Below, in pieces: positions 1 to 6,148 of a stretch of 6,936 bases of DNA; within the stretch, counting starts at the first letter, position 1; the number at the start of each line of letters is the position of its first letter. A model generated the notes under the pieces. It searched no databases and had not been told where the DNA came from. It was given only the letters and a program-made list of their open reading frames with translations. A program made the translations under genes and the position numbers. Source of the stretch: an uncultured Rhizobiaceae group bacterium (GTDB lineage Bacteria > Pseudomonadota > Alphaproteobacteria > Rhizobiales > Rhizobiaceae); contig CAJQOR010000468.1 in assembly GCA_905479965.1 (NCBI GenBank), positions 1-6,936 on the forward strand, in the 5' to 3' direction.

Positions 1-1226
1 GTTGTAAACACATTTGCATAGGCTTCTTCGTTTTTTTCACGCAAATAGCCTTCAGTTGCATAGGGGCCAAAACGGCGCGGATCAACACCCATCATATCAA
101 TGGTTGGTTCGCCATCGACAATCCATTCTGCCAATTGCCAACCGGCGCCTCCTGCAGCTGTGATCCCAAAGGAATGACCTTCATTAAGCCAAAAGTTTTT
201 AAGGCCTGGCGCAGGCCCGATGATTGGCGACCCATCAGGGGTATATGCAATTGCACCATTATAAACTTTTTTAATGCCAACATCGCCAAAGGCTGGAACG
301 CGCTCAATCGCTGTTTCTATGTGCGGCATCAAGCGATCTATATCTTCTTGGAAAAGCTCATATTCGCTTTCATCACTTGGCCCATCAACATAGCAACATG
401 GTGCACCCTTTTCATAAGGCCCAAGTAGCAATCCGCCATTTTCCTCACGCATATACCAAGAGCTATCAGATTCACGTAAGACGCCCATTTCAGGAAGCCC
501 CTGCTCTTTGCGCGCAACAATATCTGGGTGCGGTTCAGTGACGATATATTGATGTTCAACTGGTATAACTGGGATATCAAGGCCCACCATCGCACCGGTT
601 TTACGTGCAAAGTTACCCGTACAAGACACAACATGATCGCAGGTGATATCACCCTTGTCGGTTTTGACAACAAACTGGCCATCATCAAGCTTTTCAATTG
701 CGGTAACTGTCGTATATCGTTGGATTGTTGCACCTAAATCACGTGCGCCTTTGGCCAAGGCTTGTGTAAGATCCGCGGGCTGGATGTAGCCATCTTCTGG
801 ATGTTGAATGGCACCCAGCAGGCCTTCTGTTTCACATAATGGCCAAATTTCTTTTACTTGTTCGGGTGTTAAAATATTGACCGGAATGCCGAGCGTTTCT
901 GCAACACCGGCATAATACATATATTCATCCCAACGGTCTTTGGTTTTGGCGAGACGAATGTTGCTGACATCAGATAAGCCAACGCTAACGCCGGTTTCTT
1001 CTTCCAACTCACGATAGAACTTCACTGAATATTTATGGATCTGTCCAACTGAGTAACTCATATTGAAAAGCGGTAGTAAACCAGCTGCGTGCCAGGTTGA
1101 ACCAGATGTTAGTTCTTTTCTTTCGATTAGAATGCAATCAGACCAACCTTTTTTCGCCAAATGATAAAGCGTTGATACACCAACTACTCCCCCGCCAATA
1201 ACGACGACACGTGCTTTATTTTCCAT
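1..1226 (-). CDS. Dimethylglycine/sarcosine dehydrogenase-like FAD oxidoreductase, 3' end outside window
   Basis: My translation from the ATG at 1226 gives 408 uninterrupted residues running off the left edge. The N-terminus is a Rossmann FAD fold: GGGVVG at residues 11-16 and an acidic residue, E35, ending the second strand. TSGSTWHAAGL (residues 40-50) matches the DMGDH/SarDH motif whose histidine, here H46, carries covalent FAD. Later blocks such as PVEHQYIVTE, LLLGPYEKG and NGAIAYTPDGSPIIGP also resemble mammalian DMGDH by recall. The family oxidatively removes N-methyl groups from dimethylglycine or sarcosine, usually passing the one-carbon unit to tetrahydrofolate through a C-terminal GcvT-like domain. 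Members are about 800 residues, so that half should lie beyond position 1. GGGAAG (1232-1237) sits 5 nt before the start. It is co-oriented with xylG but 165 bp downstream, with its own candidate promoter. The family is secure; the exact substrate (dimethylglycine, sarcosine or another N-methyl amine) cannot be decided here. Confidence 0.9.
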   Translation of the reverse strand, partial: MENKARVVVIGGGVVGVSTLYHLAKKGWSDCILIERKELTSGSTWHAAGLLPLFNMSYSVGQIHKYSVKFYRELEEETGVSVGLSDVSNIRLAKTKDRWDEYMYYAGVAETLGIPVNILTPEQVKEIWPLCETEGLLGAIQHPEDGYIQPADLTQALAKGARDLGATIQRYTTVTAIEKLDDGQFVVKTDKGDITCDHVVSCTGNFARKTGAMVGLDIPVIPVEHQYIVTEPHPDIVARKEQGLPEMGVLRESDSSWYMREENGGLLLGPYEKGAPCCYVDGPSDESEYELFQEDIDRLMPHIETAIERVPAFGDVGIKKVYNGAIAYTPDGSPIIGPAPGLKNFWLNEGHSFGITAAGGAGWQLAEWIVDGEPTIDMMGVDPRRFGPYATEGYLREKNEEAYANVFT

Positions 1227-1331
1227 AACAACTTCCCGACACAGTTAACGATTGCCCGATCAAACTAGCAGATCAAATTTGAATTACCAATTAGATGTGT
1301 AACCCATAAAACGCAAAAACTCTGCAATTTA

Positions 1332-1348
1332 CGACACATTATATGTCG
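1332..1348 (-). promoter_or_regulatory. Candidate -10 element inside an inverted repeat, upstream of the flavoprotein gene
   Basis: The 165-bp gap between xylG and the flavoprotein gene holds a perfect minus-strand TATAAT (1338-1343). It is flanked by complementary arms CGACA (1332-1336) and TGTCG (1344-1348). A second inverted repeat, TTTGCA (1352-1357) and TGCAAA (1365-1370), lies just upstream in the minus direction. No good -35 hexamer stands at the expected distance, so the promoter may be activator-dependent or the match may be chance. I see no convincing intrinsic terminator after xylG: the nearby CCCGGG is a loopless palindrome, and neither hairpin is followed by a T-run. The rest of the gap shows nothing else recognisable beyond a repeated GATCAAA (1258-1264 and 1271-1277). 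Confidence 0.35.
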
Positions 1349-1391
1349 CAATTTGCAAAGTTTGTGCAAACTATCCCGGGAGGGGAAAAGT

Positions 1392-2192
1392 CTATTCCTG
1401 CATCGCCCCTGGTCCGGGGATTGCACCTTCTGGGCATTTGCCTAAGATGATCATGCCAAGAACTTCATCCTTGGTCACATCTTCCGTTCTAGCGTAACCC
1501 ACAACTTGACCATTTTTCATGACCGCAACTCGATCTGCAAGATCGAACACATCATGAATGTCATGGCTGATGAGGAAGATGCCGATGCCATCTTTTTTCA
1601 ATTGGTGAATAAGTTCACCAACCTGCTCAGTTTCTTGTGGTCCAAGTGCAGCTGTTGGCTCATCCATGATTAGGATTTTTGCATTGAACAAAATTGCACG
1701 CGCAATCGCCACCGACTGTCTTTGACCACCTGAAAGTTTGCTAACAGGCTCTTTAAAGCGTTGGAAATTTGGGTTCAAACGACCCATAACTCTGCGAGCT
1801 TCTGCTTCCATGGCTGCATCATCAAGTGTACCAAAATTGGTGAGGATCTCGCGACCAAGATAAAGGTTTGCCGCAGCATCCACATTATCAGCTACAGCCA
1901 ACGTTTGGTAGATGGTTTCAATACCGTATTTTTTGGCATCTCGAGGATTATTGATAATAGCTTCTTCGCCATTTACAAAAATCTGACCTTCATCACGCTT
2001 ATAGGCGCCCGACAAGATTTTGATCAGGGTCGATTTACCTGCACCATTGTGTCCCAAAATAGCAACAACTTCACCAGGGAAAAGATCAACATCAGCTCTA
2101 TCAACTGCCTTGATACCTCCAAATCCAATTGAAATGTCTTTCATCTCGATGAGTGGCGTTTGTGAGGATTTGTTTGAATTTTTATCAGTCAT
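1392..2192 (-). CDS. xylG: Xylose-type sugar ABC transporter ATP-binding protein (single ABC domain)
   Basis: A 266-residue ATPase that powers sugar import. All ABC motifs are present: Walker [10 protein letters not shown] (47-55), Q-loop Q96, signature LSGGQ (153-157), Walker B ILIMDEPT with catalytic E178, and the switch histidine H210. E. coli XylG carries two fused ABC domains in about 510 residues. This protein has one, as in rhizobial XylG and FrcA proteins, so it should act as a homodimer on the cytoplasmic face of the permease. I chose the ATG at 2192 rather than an upstream in-frame start at 2294, because AGGGGAG (2201-2207) lies 8 nt before it and the longer version would overlap xylH and add a non-conserved extension. 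It follows the xylH stop by 13 bp and ends the operon. The ABC assignment is certain. Xylose specificity is inherited from the binding protein, so the symbol is a family-level call. Confidence 0.93.
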   Translation of the reverse strand: MTDKNSNKSSQTPLIEMKDISIGFGGIKAVDRADVDLFPGEVVAILGHNGAGKSTLIKILSGAYKRDEGQIFVNGEEAIINNPRDAKKYGIETIYQTLAVADNVDAAANLYLGREILTNFGTLDDAAMEAEARRVMGRLNPNFQRFKEPVSKLSGGQRQSVAIARAILFNAKILIMDEPTAALGPQETEQVGELIHQLKKDGIGIFLISHDIHDVFDLADRVAVMKNGQVVGYARTEDVTKDEVLGMIILGKCPEGAIPGPGAMQE

Positions 2193-2205
2193 TATCCCAA
2201 CTCCC

Positions 2206-2940
2206 CTATTTCGCACGTCTGCGGTAGATCGTATCAATCCAGACTGCGAAGACGAGAACTCCGCCCACAACCATTTGCTGAATGGCTGTATCAAATCCGA
2301 TCAAAATCATACCTGTTTGAAGCGACTGCATTACAACAGCACCTAAAATTGCCCCGTAGATTGTTCCGATACCTCCTGCAAAGGACGTACCACCAATCAC
2401 CGCGGCAGCGATAACATAAAGCTCGTCTAACGTACCCAATGCGTTTGTTGCTGAGTTTAGACGCGCACTTGCAATAATCGCTGATAGTCCACAAAGAGCC
2501 CCCATCAATGCAAAGATCTTAACTGTGATCCATTTGGTTTTAATACCAGCAAGCTCTGCAGCTTCGGGGTTGCCACCAATGGCAAATACATAGCGACCAA
2601 AACGCGTGCGGCTCATCAAGAAAGTCATACCCACACCAACTGCAATCATGATTAGAACTGGAATTGCAAATCCATGTGAGATGAAAATCTCTTCTATCGG
2701 TGTCGAGATATTATTTTCAGTAGCGTAGCGACGCACGATACCTTTTGGCCAAGGATAGGCATTCACAATCCAAGCAAAGCCCAAGATCGTCGTACAGGCC
2801 AAGATACCCAAGAACGTTTCAGCCCACATAGGACGCAATGGAAAGTTAAACCTTTTACGTTTTTTACGTGCTTGCCAGAAACTAAATAGCACAAGTGCGC
2901 AGGCTAACAGCGCAATGATCCAACTTCCTGTTGAACCAAT
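2206..2940 (-). CDS. C-terminal fragment of XylH-like permease
   Basis: This frame is open from ATT 2940 to TAG 2206-2208 (244 residues) and supplies the second half of the permease. The first possible start codon inside it is GTG at 2892, which has no convincing ribosome binding site, so independent translation is doubtful. A charged cytoplasmic loop ([11 protein letters not shown]) is followed by several membrane segments. The loop [19 protein letters not shown] is the CUT2 permease motif (GxNxxAAxxxGI) that contacts the ATPase. The glycine-rich stretch [20 protein letters not shown] is also typical of the family. A TGA lies directly upstream of ATT in this frame, so it cannot extend further without the repair described for the whole gene. 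Confidence 0.7.
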   Translation of the reverse strand: MGSTGSWIIALLACALVLFSFWQARKKRKRFNFPLRPMWAETFLGILACTTILGFAWIVNAYPWPKGIVRRYATENNISTPIEEIFISHGFAIPVLIMIAVGVGMTFLMSRTRFGRYVFAIGGNPEAAELAGIKTKWITVKIFALMGALCGLSAIIASARLNSATNALGTLDELYVIAAAVIGGTSFAGGIGTIYGAILGAVVMQSLQTGMILIGFDTAIQQMVVGGVLVFAVWIDTIYRRRAK

Positions 2941-3527
2941 TCACCATAGGGTCCGCCACCAAGCTTAGCAAATGTACGATCAACTGGAGAAATAGTTTCA
3001 CCGCTTGCAAGTAACCAAGCTGCCCCGCGCCAAACAAGCAATCCACCCAATGTGACGATAAAGGCAGGGATCGTAAGATAGGCAATGAGATATCCATGTA
3101 TCGCACCAATAATTGTGCCGATCAAGATGCCTGCGAGTGCTGTAATAATCCAAATGAGTGGATGTCCCAGACCCAAAATTTCGGGCAATATCCAAACTTG
3201 AAGGATGGCCATACACATGGCCGAAAAACCTAGAATTGAACCAACCGACAAATCGATATGCCGGGTGACGATGACCAACACCATACCACATGCCATGACG
3301 CCAATTGACGATGTTTGGACAGATAAGTTCCACAAATTTCGCGGTGTTAGAAACGCGCCAAAACCGTTTGCAAAAAGTCCGTAAAAATGAAAGCCCACCC
3401 AAATCAATATGAGTGCCGCTATCATGCCCAGCAAACGCACGTCTAATTCAGTTGCACGAAGAAAGCGTGTAAATCCGCTTTCGTTCTCAACCTTATTGGC
3501 GCGATGCATATTATTATTATTACTCAC
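2904..3527 (-). CDS. N-terminal fragment of XylH-like permease
   Basis: This 207-residue frame supplies the first half of the permease. Hydrophobic membrane segments lie at roughly residues 33-50, 67-88, 93-110, 124-147 and 151-170. The stretch VIVTRHIDLSVGS (85-97) matches the conserved CUT2 permease block following the second helix. Residues 197-207 ([11 protein letters not shown]) are out-of-frame translation past the lesion. The start is likely the GTG at 3527: GGAG (3534-3537) stands 6 nt before it, whereas the ATG at 3509 is preceded only by an AAT repeat. The gene begins 127 bp after the xylF stop. Confidence 0.75.
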   Translation of the reverse strand: MSNNNNMHRANKVENESGFTRFLRATELDVRLLGMIAALILIWVGFHFYGLFANGFGAFLTPRNLWNLSVQTSSIGVMACGMVLVIVTRHIDLSVGSILGFSAMCMAILQVWILPEILGLGHPLIWIITALAGILIGTIIGAIHGYLIAYLTIPAFIVTLGGLLVWRGAAWLLASGETISPVDRTFAKLGGGPYGELVQQEVGSLRC

Positions 3528-3603
3528 CGATAACTCCAATGAAAAACATGCCAACAACTCAGTTGCGATTTGCGCGCACTAAGTTGCGGATAGTCCAAAT
3601 TGA

Positions 3604-3636
3604 ATTCACACCGCACATTGAACGCGCGATGTGAAT
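3604..3636 (-). promoter_or_regulatory. Stem-loop in the xylF-xylH intergenic region
   Basis: In the minus-strand transcript, the arm ATTCACATCGC (from 3636-3626) can pair with GCGGTGTGAAT (from 3614-3604) as an 11-bp stem with one U·G wobble around an 11-nt loop. No T-run follows, so it is not a standard terminator. It starts 18 nt after the xylF stop. Stem-loops in this position often protect the 3' end of a binding-protein message so that it outnumbers the membrane components. That role is inferred here. Confidence 0.55.
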
Positions 3637-3654
3637 ATATTGATTTTATAAAGA

Positions 3655-4692
3655 TTAACAGCCAGAAACGCCAGCCATTGCACCTTCACAAGCTTTGTCT
3701 TTAGCAATCCAGCCAGCATCGATAACAACACTTAGGTTGTCTTTTGTCACTGGAACTGGTGCTAGGAACTGAGCTGTCATTTCAACACCGTTCGCGCCAC
3801 CAGACCAGCTTACTGCACCTGGAATGTCCGCCATAGCTTTACCGTCAGCAAGCATTGCAGCAATGTTACCTGCAGCTTTACCTAGCTCACGAGCATCTTT
3901 CCAAACAGATACTGTTTGTGTGCCGCGCGCAACGCGGTTAAGCGCAGCGTGATCACCATCTTGACCGGAAACAGGAACTGAACCCGCAAGACCTTGAGCT
4001 TCAAGAGCTGCAACAACACCGCCAGCTGTACCATCGTTAGATGCAACAACAGCATCAACACCGTTGTCGTTAGCTGTTAGGATTTGCTCCATGTTTTTCT
4101 GAGCATTGTCTGGCTTCCAACCGTCTGTGTAAGCTTCACCAACATTGGTGATTTTACCAGCGTCCATAGCTTCTTTAAGAACTTCCATTTGACCACCGAA
4201 CAAGAAGTCAGCGTTTGGATCAGATGAAGAACCTTTGATGAAGGCATAACGACCTTCAGGCTTTGCAGCTAAAACAGCACGTGCTTGCATACGACCAACT
4301 TCAACATTGTCGAAAGTTAGGTAGAAAGAGCGTGCATCTTCGATAAGACGGTCATAACCAACAACCGGAATACCTTCGTTTGCAGCACTATCAACAGCTG
4401 GGCCAATTGCGCCTGAATCTTGTGCAAGAATGATAAGAGCGTTAGCGCCCTGCGCGATCAAGCTTTCAACATCAGTTAATTGCTTTGCAGCAGATGCTTG
4501 CGCATCAGCAGAGATGTATTTGTCACCATTTGCTTCGATGGCAGCTTTGATTGCAGCTTCATCAGTTTTCCAGCGCTCTTCCTGGAAGTTTGACCAAGAA
4601 ACACCGATTACTTTGTCTTTAGCGACAGCGACACCTGAAGCGACAACAGATAGAGCTGCGCCTGCAAGCAACATAGTTGCGAATTTGTTCAT
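3655..4692 (-). CDS. xylF: Xylose-type ABC transporter periplasmic substrate-binding protein
   Basis: A 345-residue exported binding protein that captures an aldose, most likely D-xylose, and delivers it to the permease. Residues 1-24 form a signal peptide (MNKF, a hydrophobic core, then VAVA before KDK). The mature protein is a type I periplasmic binding fold closely resembling E. coli XylF as I recall it. Shared blocks are ERWKTDEA (39-46), GYDRLI (112-117), [11 protein letters not shown] (128-138), TDGWKPDNA (189-197), [11 protein letters not shown] (215-225) and SGQDGD (242-247). Likely sugar contacts are D114, R115, N160, W192, N219, D245 and K265. Two cysteines near the C-terminus (C335, C345) could form a disulfide. 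The ATG at 4692 is preceded by GGGAGG (4700-4705) at 7 nt. An upstream in-frame start at 4749 would put 19 residues ahead of the signal peptide and was rejected. This is the first gene of the operon. Family assignment is strong; the sugar is inferred from similarity. Confidence 0.95.
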   Translation of the reverse strand: MNKFATMLLAGAALSVVASGVAVAKDKVIGVSWSNFQEERWKTDEAAIKAAIEANGDKYISADAQASAAKQLTDVESLIAQGANALIILAQDSGAIGPAVDSAANEGIPVVGYDRLIEDARSFYLTFDNVEVGRMQARAVLAAKPEGRYAFIKGSSSDPNADFLFGGQMEVLKEAMDAGKITNVGEAYTDGWKPDNAQKNMEQILTANDNGVDAVVASNDGTAGGVVAALEAQGLAGSVPVSGQDGDHAALNRVARGTQTVSVWKDARELGKAAGNIAAMLADGKAMADIPGAVSWSGGANGVEMTAQFLAPVPVTKDNLSVVIDAGWIAKDKACEGAMAGVSGC

Positions 4693-4721
4693 TTGAATTC
4701 CTCCCAAATGATAAATGTATG

Positions 4722-4749
4722 ATGAGACGTGAAATACTTCACCCCTCAT
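4722..4749 (-). promoter_or_regulatory. Hairpin in the xylF 5' leader
   Basis: In the minus-strand RNA, ATGAG (4749-4745) pairs with CTCAT (4726-4722) and GTGAA (4742-4738) with TTCAC (4733-4729). A symmetric 2x2 internal loop separates the two 5-bp helices, and the apex is a GUAU tetraloop. It lies about 16 nt upstream of the xylF Shine-Dalgarno. It could stabilise the mRNA, or act as DNA in the form of a 28-bp interrupted palindrome bound by a regulator. No riboswitch class is recognisable. Confidence 0.45.
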
Positions 4750-4776
4750 ATCGTCGTTAAAACCGATCGAAAATTA

Positions 4777-4799
4777 ATTTTCTCGACAGTCGAAAAAAT
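4777..4799. promoter_or_regulatory. Candidate repressor operator 1 (inverted repeat)
   Basis: Left half ATTTTCTCGAC (4777-4787) and right half GTCGAAAAAAT (4789-4799) are complementary at 10 of 11 positions around a central A. Its outer arms recur at 4832-4854. A further half-site, TCGAAAATT (4767-4775), abuts it and makes a perfect 14-bp palindrome at 4769-4782. It overlaps the proposed xylF -10 region, a fitting place for the divergent ROK repressor to act. The binding protein is inferred from position only. Confidence 0.6.
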
Positions 4800-4827
4800 G
4801 TTTGCCAAATTTTTTTGATGGAGTCAA
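4798..4827 (-). promoter_or_regulatory. Candidate xylF promoter
   Basis: On the minus strand, TTGACT (4827-4822) matches five of six bases of the -35 consensus. At 18-bp spacing comes a poor -10, AAACAT (4803-4798), with three of six matches. Transcription would begin near 4791, giving a leader of about 100 nt that includes the hairpin at 4722-4749. The weak -10 leaves the exact start uncertain; another possible -10, TATGAG, lies nearer the gene. Confidence 0.35.
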
Positions 4828-4831
4828 CTTA

Positions 4832-4854
4832 TTTATTTCGAGACACGAGAAAAT
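4832..4854. promoter_or_regulatory. Candidate repressor operator 2
   Basis: This site aligns with the reverse complement of the site at 4777-4799, matching at 17 of 23 positions. The shared parts are TTTCGA on the left and CGAGAAAAT on the right; four of the six differences are in the centre, as expected of an operator spacer. The site centres are 55 bp apart, about five helical turns, which could allow cooperative binding or looping. It sits between the two divergent promoters, upstream of both -35 elements, so it could control either. Confidence 0.55.
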
Positions 4855-4869
4855 TGACAGAATCAGATT

Positions 4870-4898
4870 TTGCCTCTAAATAGTGTCTCAATTATAAT
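4870..4898 (+). promoter_or_regulatory. Promoter of the ROK regulator gene
   Basis: TTGCCT (4870-4875, four of six bases of the -35 consensus) and a perfect TATAAT (4893-4898) are separated by exactly 17 bp. Transcription would begin near 4905, only 7-15 nt before the possible ATG starts at 4913 and 4919. GTGTCTC (4883-4889), between the two hexamers, is the inverse of GAGACAC (4840-4846) inside operator 2, so the regulator may control its own promoter. Confidence 0.65.
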
Positions 4899-4912
4899 GG
4901 GTTATTCTTTCT

Positions 4913-6148
4913 ATGCTGATGAAGGCGAGTACCGAGAATTTAAGAAAGCAGAACAGAGGGTTGATTTTATCAGCCCTGCGTCGGCTTGGCTCGGTCTCCC
5001 ACACTGAGCTGTCTCAATGGACGAGCTTAAGTTCGGCAACGGTCTCAACGATCACCACTGAGCTTGAAAAAGAAGGCATCTTGTTACGCGACGAACAAAC
5101 GCCATCGTCCGGTCGCGGTCGACCACGTGTAAAGTTCCGCCAAAATCCAAATTGTGCCTTTATCGCCATCGTTCGGATCACATCAGAAATGGTGCAGTAT
5201 TCACTGGTTGATTATGCTGGCACTCTTAAGGATCGTTTTGAAGAAAAACGTCCACCAGCAGAAACCGATGCTGACACATTCTCTGTGCGTTTAAAGCACG
5301 ATATACAGCGTCTCCTTCAGCGTAACGAATTACAGCCAGAACAAATTTTGACGGTTTCAATTACCACCAAAGGCCTTGTAGCATCTGGAAAACCCGAATT
5401 GTTATGGTCACCTGTCTTTGAGGACACAAAGCTCAATTTTGAAGATTTGCTCAAACCAATATTGCCGGCGCAAATTCGCCTGACAAACGACACACAATTT
5501 GCAGCGCAATCCATTGCAGAAAAACATTCGGCGAAGCTTGGCGGTTTTAGCAATCGAAAACTTGCAACGCTTTCACTCAGCCATTCAATTGGTTTGGGAA
5601 TAGCAACCGAAGAGGCGAATGGTAAGATCAGTTCTTTTGCTCCGCCTTTTGGTCATATGATGCATGATCCAAATGGACCTTTGTGCCGATGCGGCGCGCA
5701 TGGCTGCATTGAATCGATTGCGGGATTTTATGGCATATTAAGGACCGCTTTTGAGGTTGATGATAATGTGGTTCCAGCAAAATTTATCCCGCTTAAAGAA
5801 ATTGAAAATATCGCTGTTCGTGCGCGCAATGGCGATCACCGAACCGAATATGCATTTCGCTTAGCTGGTGAAGCACTTGGCATTGGACTTGGGCGATTAC
5901 TGACACTTTTGGGACCTATGCCGATTGCCATTACAGGCCATGGAACTTTGTTTTATGACCTCATGCAGAAATCAATTCTTGAAGGCATTCAAAACACATT
6001 GCAGGTCAGACGCAACAAAATGCCCGAAGTTAGCTTTCATACCGATGAAGGCGAGCTAATTTTCAATGGTAATATGCAATCGTGCCTGAGTGATCTTGAT
6101 AGCAATATCATCTCTGAACAAAACGGTACAAAGTGGAAATTTAACTAA
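4913..6148 (+). CDS. ROK-family transcriptional regulator, likely repressor of the xyl operon
   Basis: A 411-residue DNA-binding sugar sensor, a normal length for ROK repressors (NagC/Mlc/XylR type). Residues about 14-58 form a winged helix-turn-helix, with recognition-helix-like SSATVSTITTELEKEGIL (40-57) and a basic wing GRGRPR (67-72). The rest is a ROK sugar-binding fold. The zinc motif is complete: H248, C258, C260 and C265 in CRCGAHGC. The kinase-type nucleotide loop (DxGGT) is replaced by AIVRITSEM near 85-93, so it should bind sugar without phosphorylating it, although the N192-D193 pair typical of the fold remains. It lies divergent to xylF with paired operator candidates between them, the classic arrangement for a local repressor relieved by sugar. 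ATGs at 4913 and 4919 are both possible starts, and neither has a clear Shine-Dalgarno. The stop overlaps the next gene. Family is certain; xylose as inducer is inferred. Confidence 0.92.
   Translation: MLMKASTENLRKQNRGLILSALRRLGSVSHTELSQWTSLSSATVSTITTELEKEGILLRDEQTPSSGRGRPRVKFRQNPNCAFIAIVRITSEMVQYSLVDYAGTLKDRFEEKRPPAETDADTFSVRLKHDIQRLLQRNELQPEQILTVSITTKGLVASGKPELLWSPVFEDTKLNFEDLLKPILPAQIRLTNDTQFAAQSIAEKHSAKLGGFSNRKLATLSLSHSIGLGIATEEANGKISSFAPPFGHMMHDPNGPLCRCGAHGCIESIAGFYGILRTAFEVDDNVVPAKFIPLKEIENIAVRARNGDHRTEYAFRLAGEALGIGLGRLLTLLGPMPIAITGHGTLFYDLMQKSILEGIQNTLQVRRNKMPEVSFHTDEGELIFNGNMQSCLSDLDSNIISEQNGTKWKFN

Larger units (their letters stand above)
2206..3527 (-). pseudogene. xylH: XylH-type sugar ABC permease, split by a -1 frameshift
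   Basis: Two adjacent minus-strand reading frames together encode one CUT2-family sugar permease of about 440 residues, the normal length for rhizobial XylH. The first frame is good to residue 196 (end of GGGPYGE), then misreads 11 codons to a TAG at 2904-2906. The true continuation, [19 protein letters not shown], begins at ATT 2940 in another frame and runs to TAG 2206-2208. Adding one A to the AA pair at 2940-2941 (minus strand) restores GAA ATT and joins the halves without loss, so a single-base deletion is the simplest explanation. Both halves keep clean, family-like sequence with no other damage, which suggests either a very recent mutation or a sequencing/assembly error. If real, the transporter would lack an intact membrane channel. 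No slippery heptamer is visible, so programmed frameshifting is unlikely. Confidence 0.85.

Noticed and set aside
92..737. Several short open frames on both strands over the flavoprotein gene
   Set aside because: They overlap the continuous DMGDH-like frame, lack recognisable domains and carry no convincing start signals.
1371..1394. Terminator after xylG at the CCCGGG sequence
   Set aside because: The palindrome has no loop and is not followed by a T-run in the direction of transcription.
2193..2294. 34-residue N-terminal extension of XylG
   Set aside because: It would overlap xylH and add sequence unlike the family; the ATG at 2192 has a good Shine-Dalgarno at 8 nt.
1761..2346. Plus-strand open frames opposite xylG and the end of xylH
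   Set aside because: They are antisense shadows of clearly conserved ABC transporter sequence.
2925..2950. Programmed ribosomal frameshift in xylH
   Set aside because: There is no X-XXY-YYZ slippery heptamer and no obvious following structure, and the family is normally encoded in one frame.
2882..3402. Alternative minus-strand frames within the permease N-terminal half
   Set aside because: They have no membrane pattern or family resemblance, whereas the adopted frame is a clear CUT2 permease.
4430..4696. Plus-strand 88-residue frame opposite xylF
   Set aside because: It is antisense to the signal peptide and N-terminal domain of XylF and has no independent support.
4913..6148. ROK protein as an active sugar kinase
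   Set aside because: It has an N-terminal DNA-binding domain and lacks the DxGGT nucleotide-binding loop.
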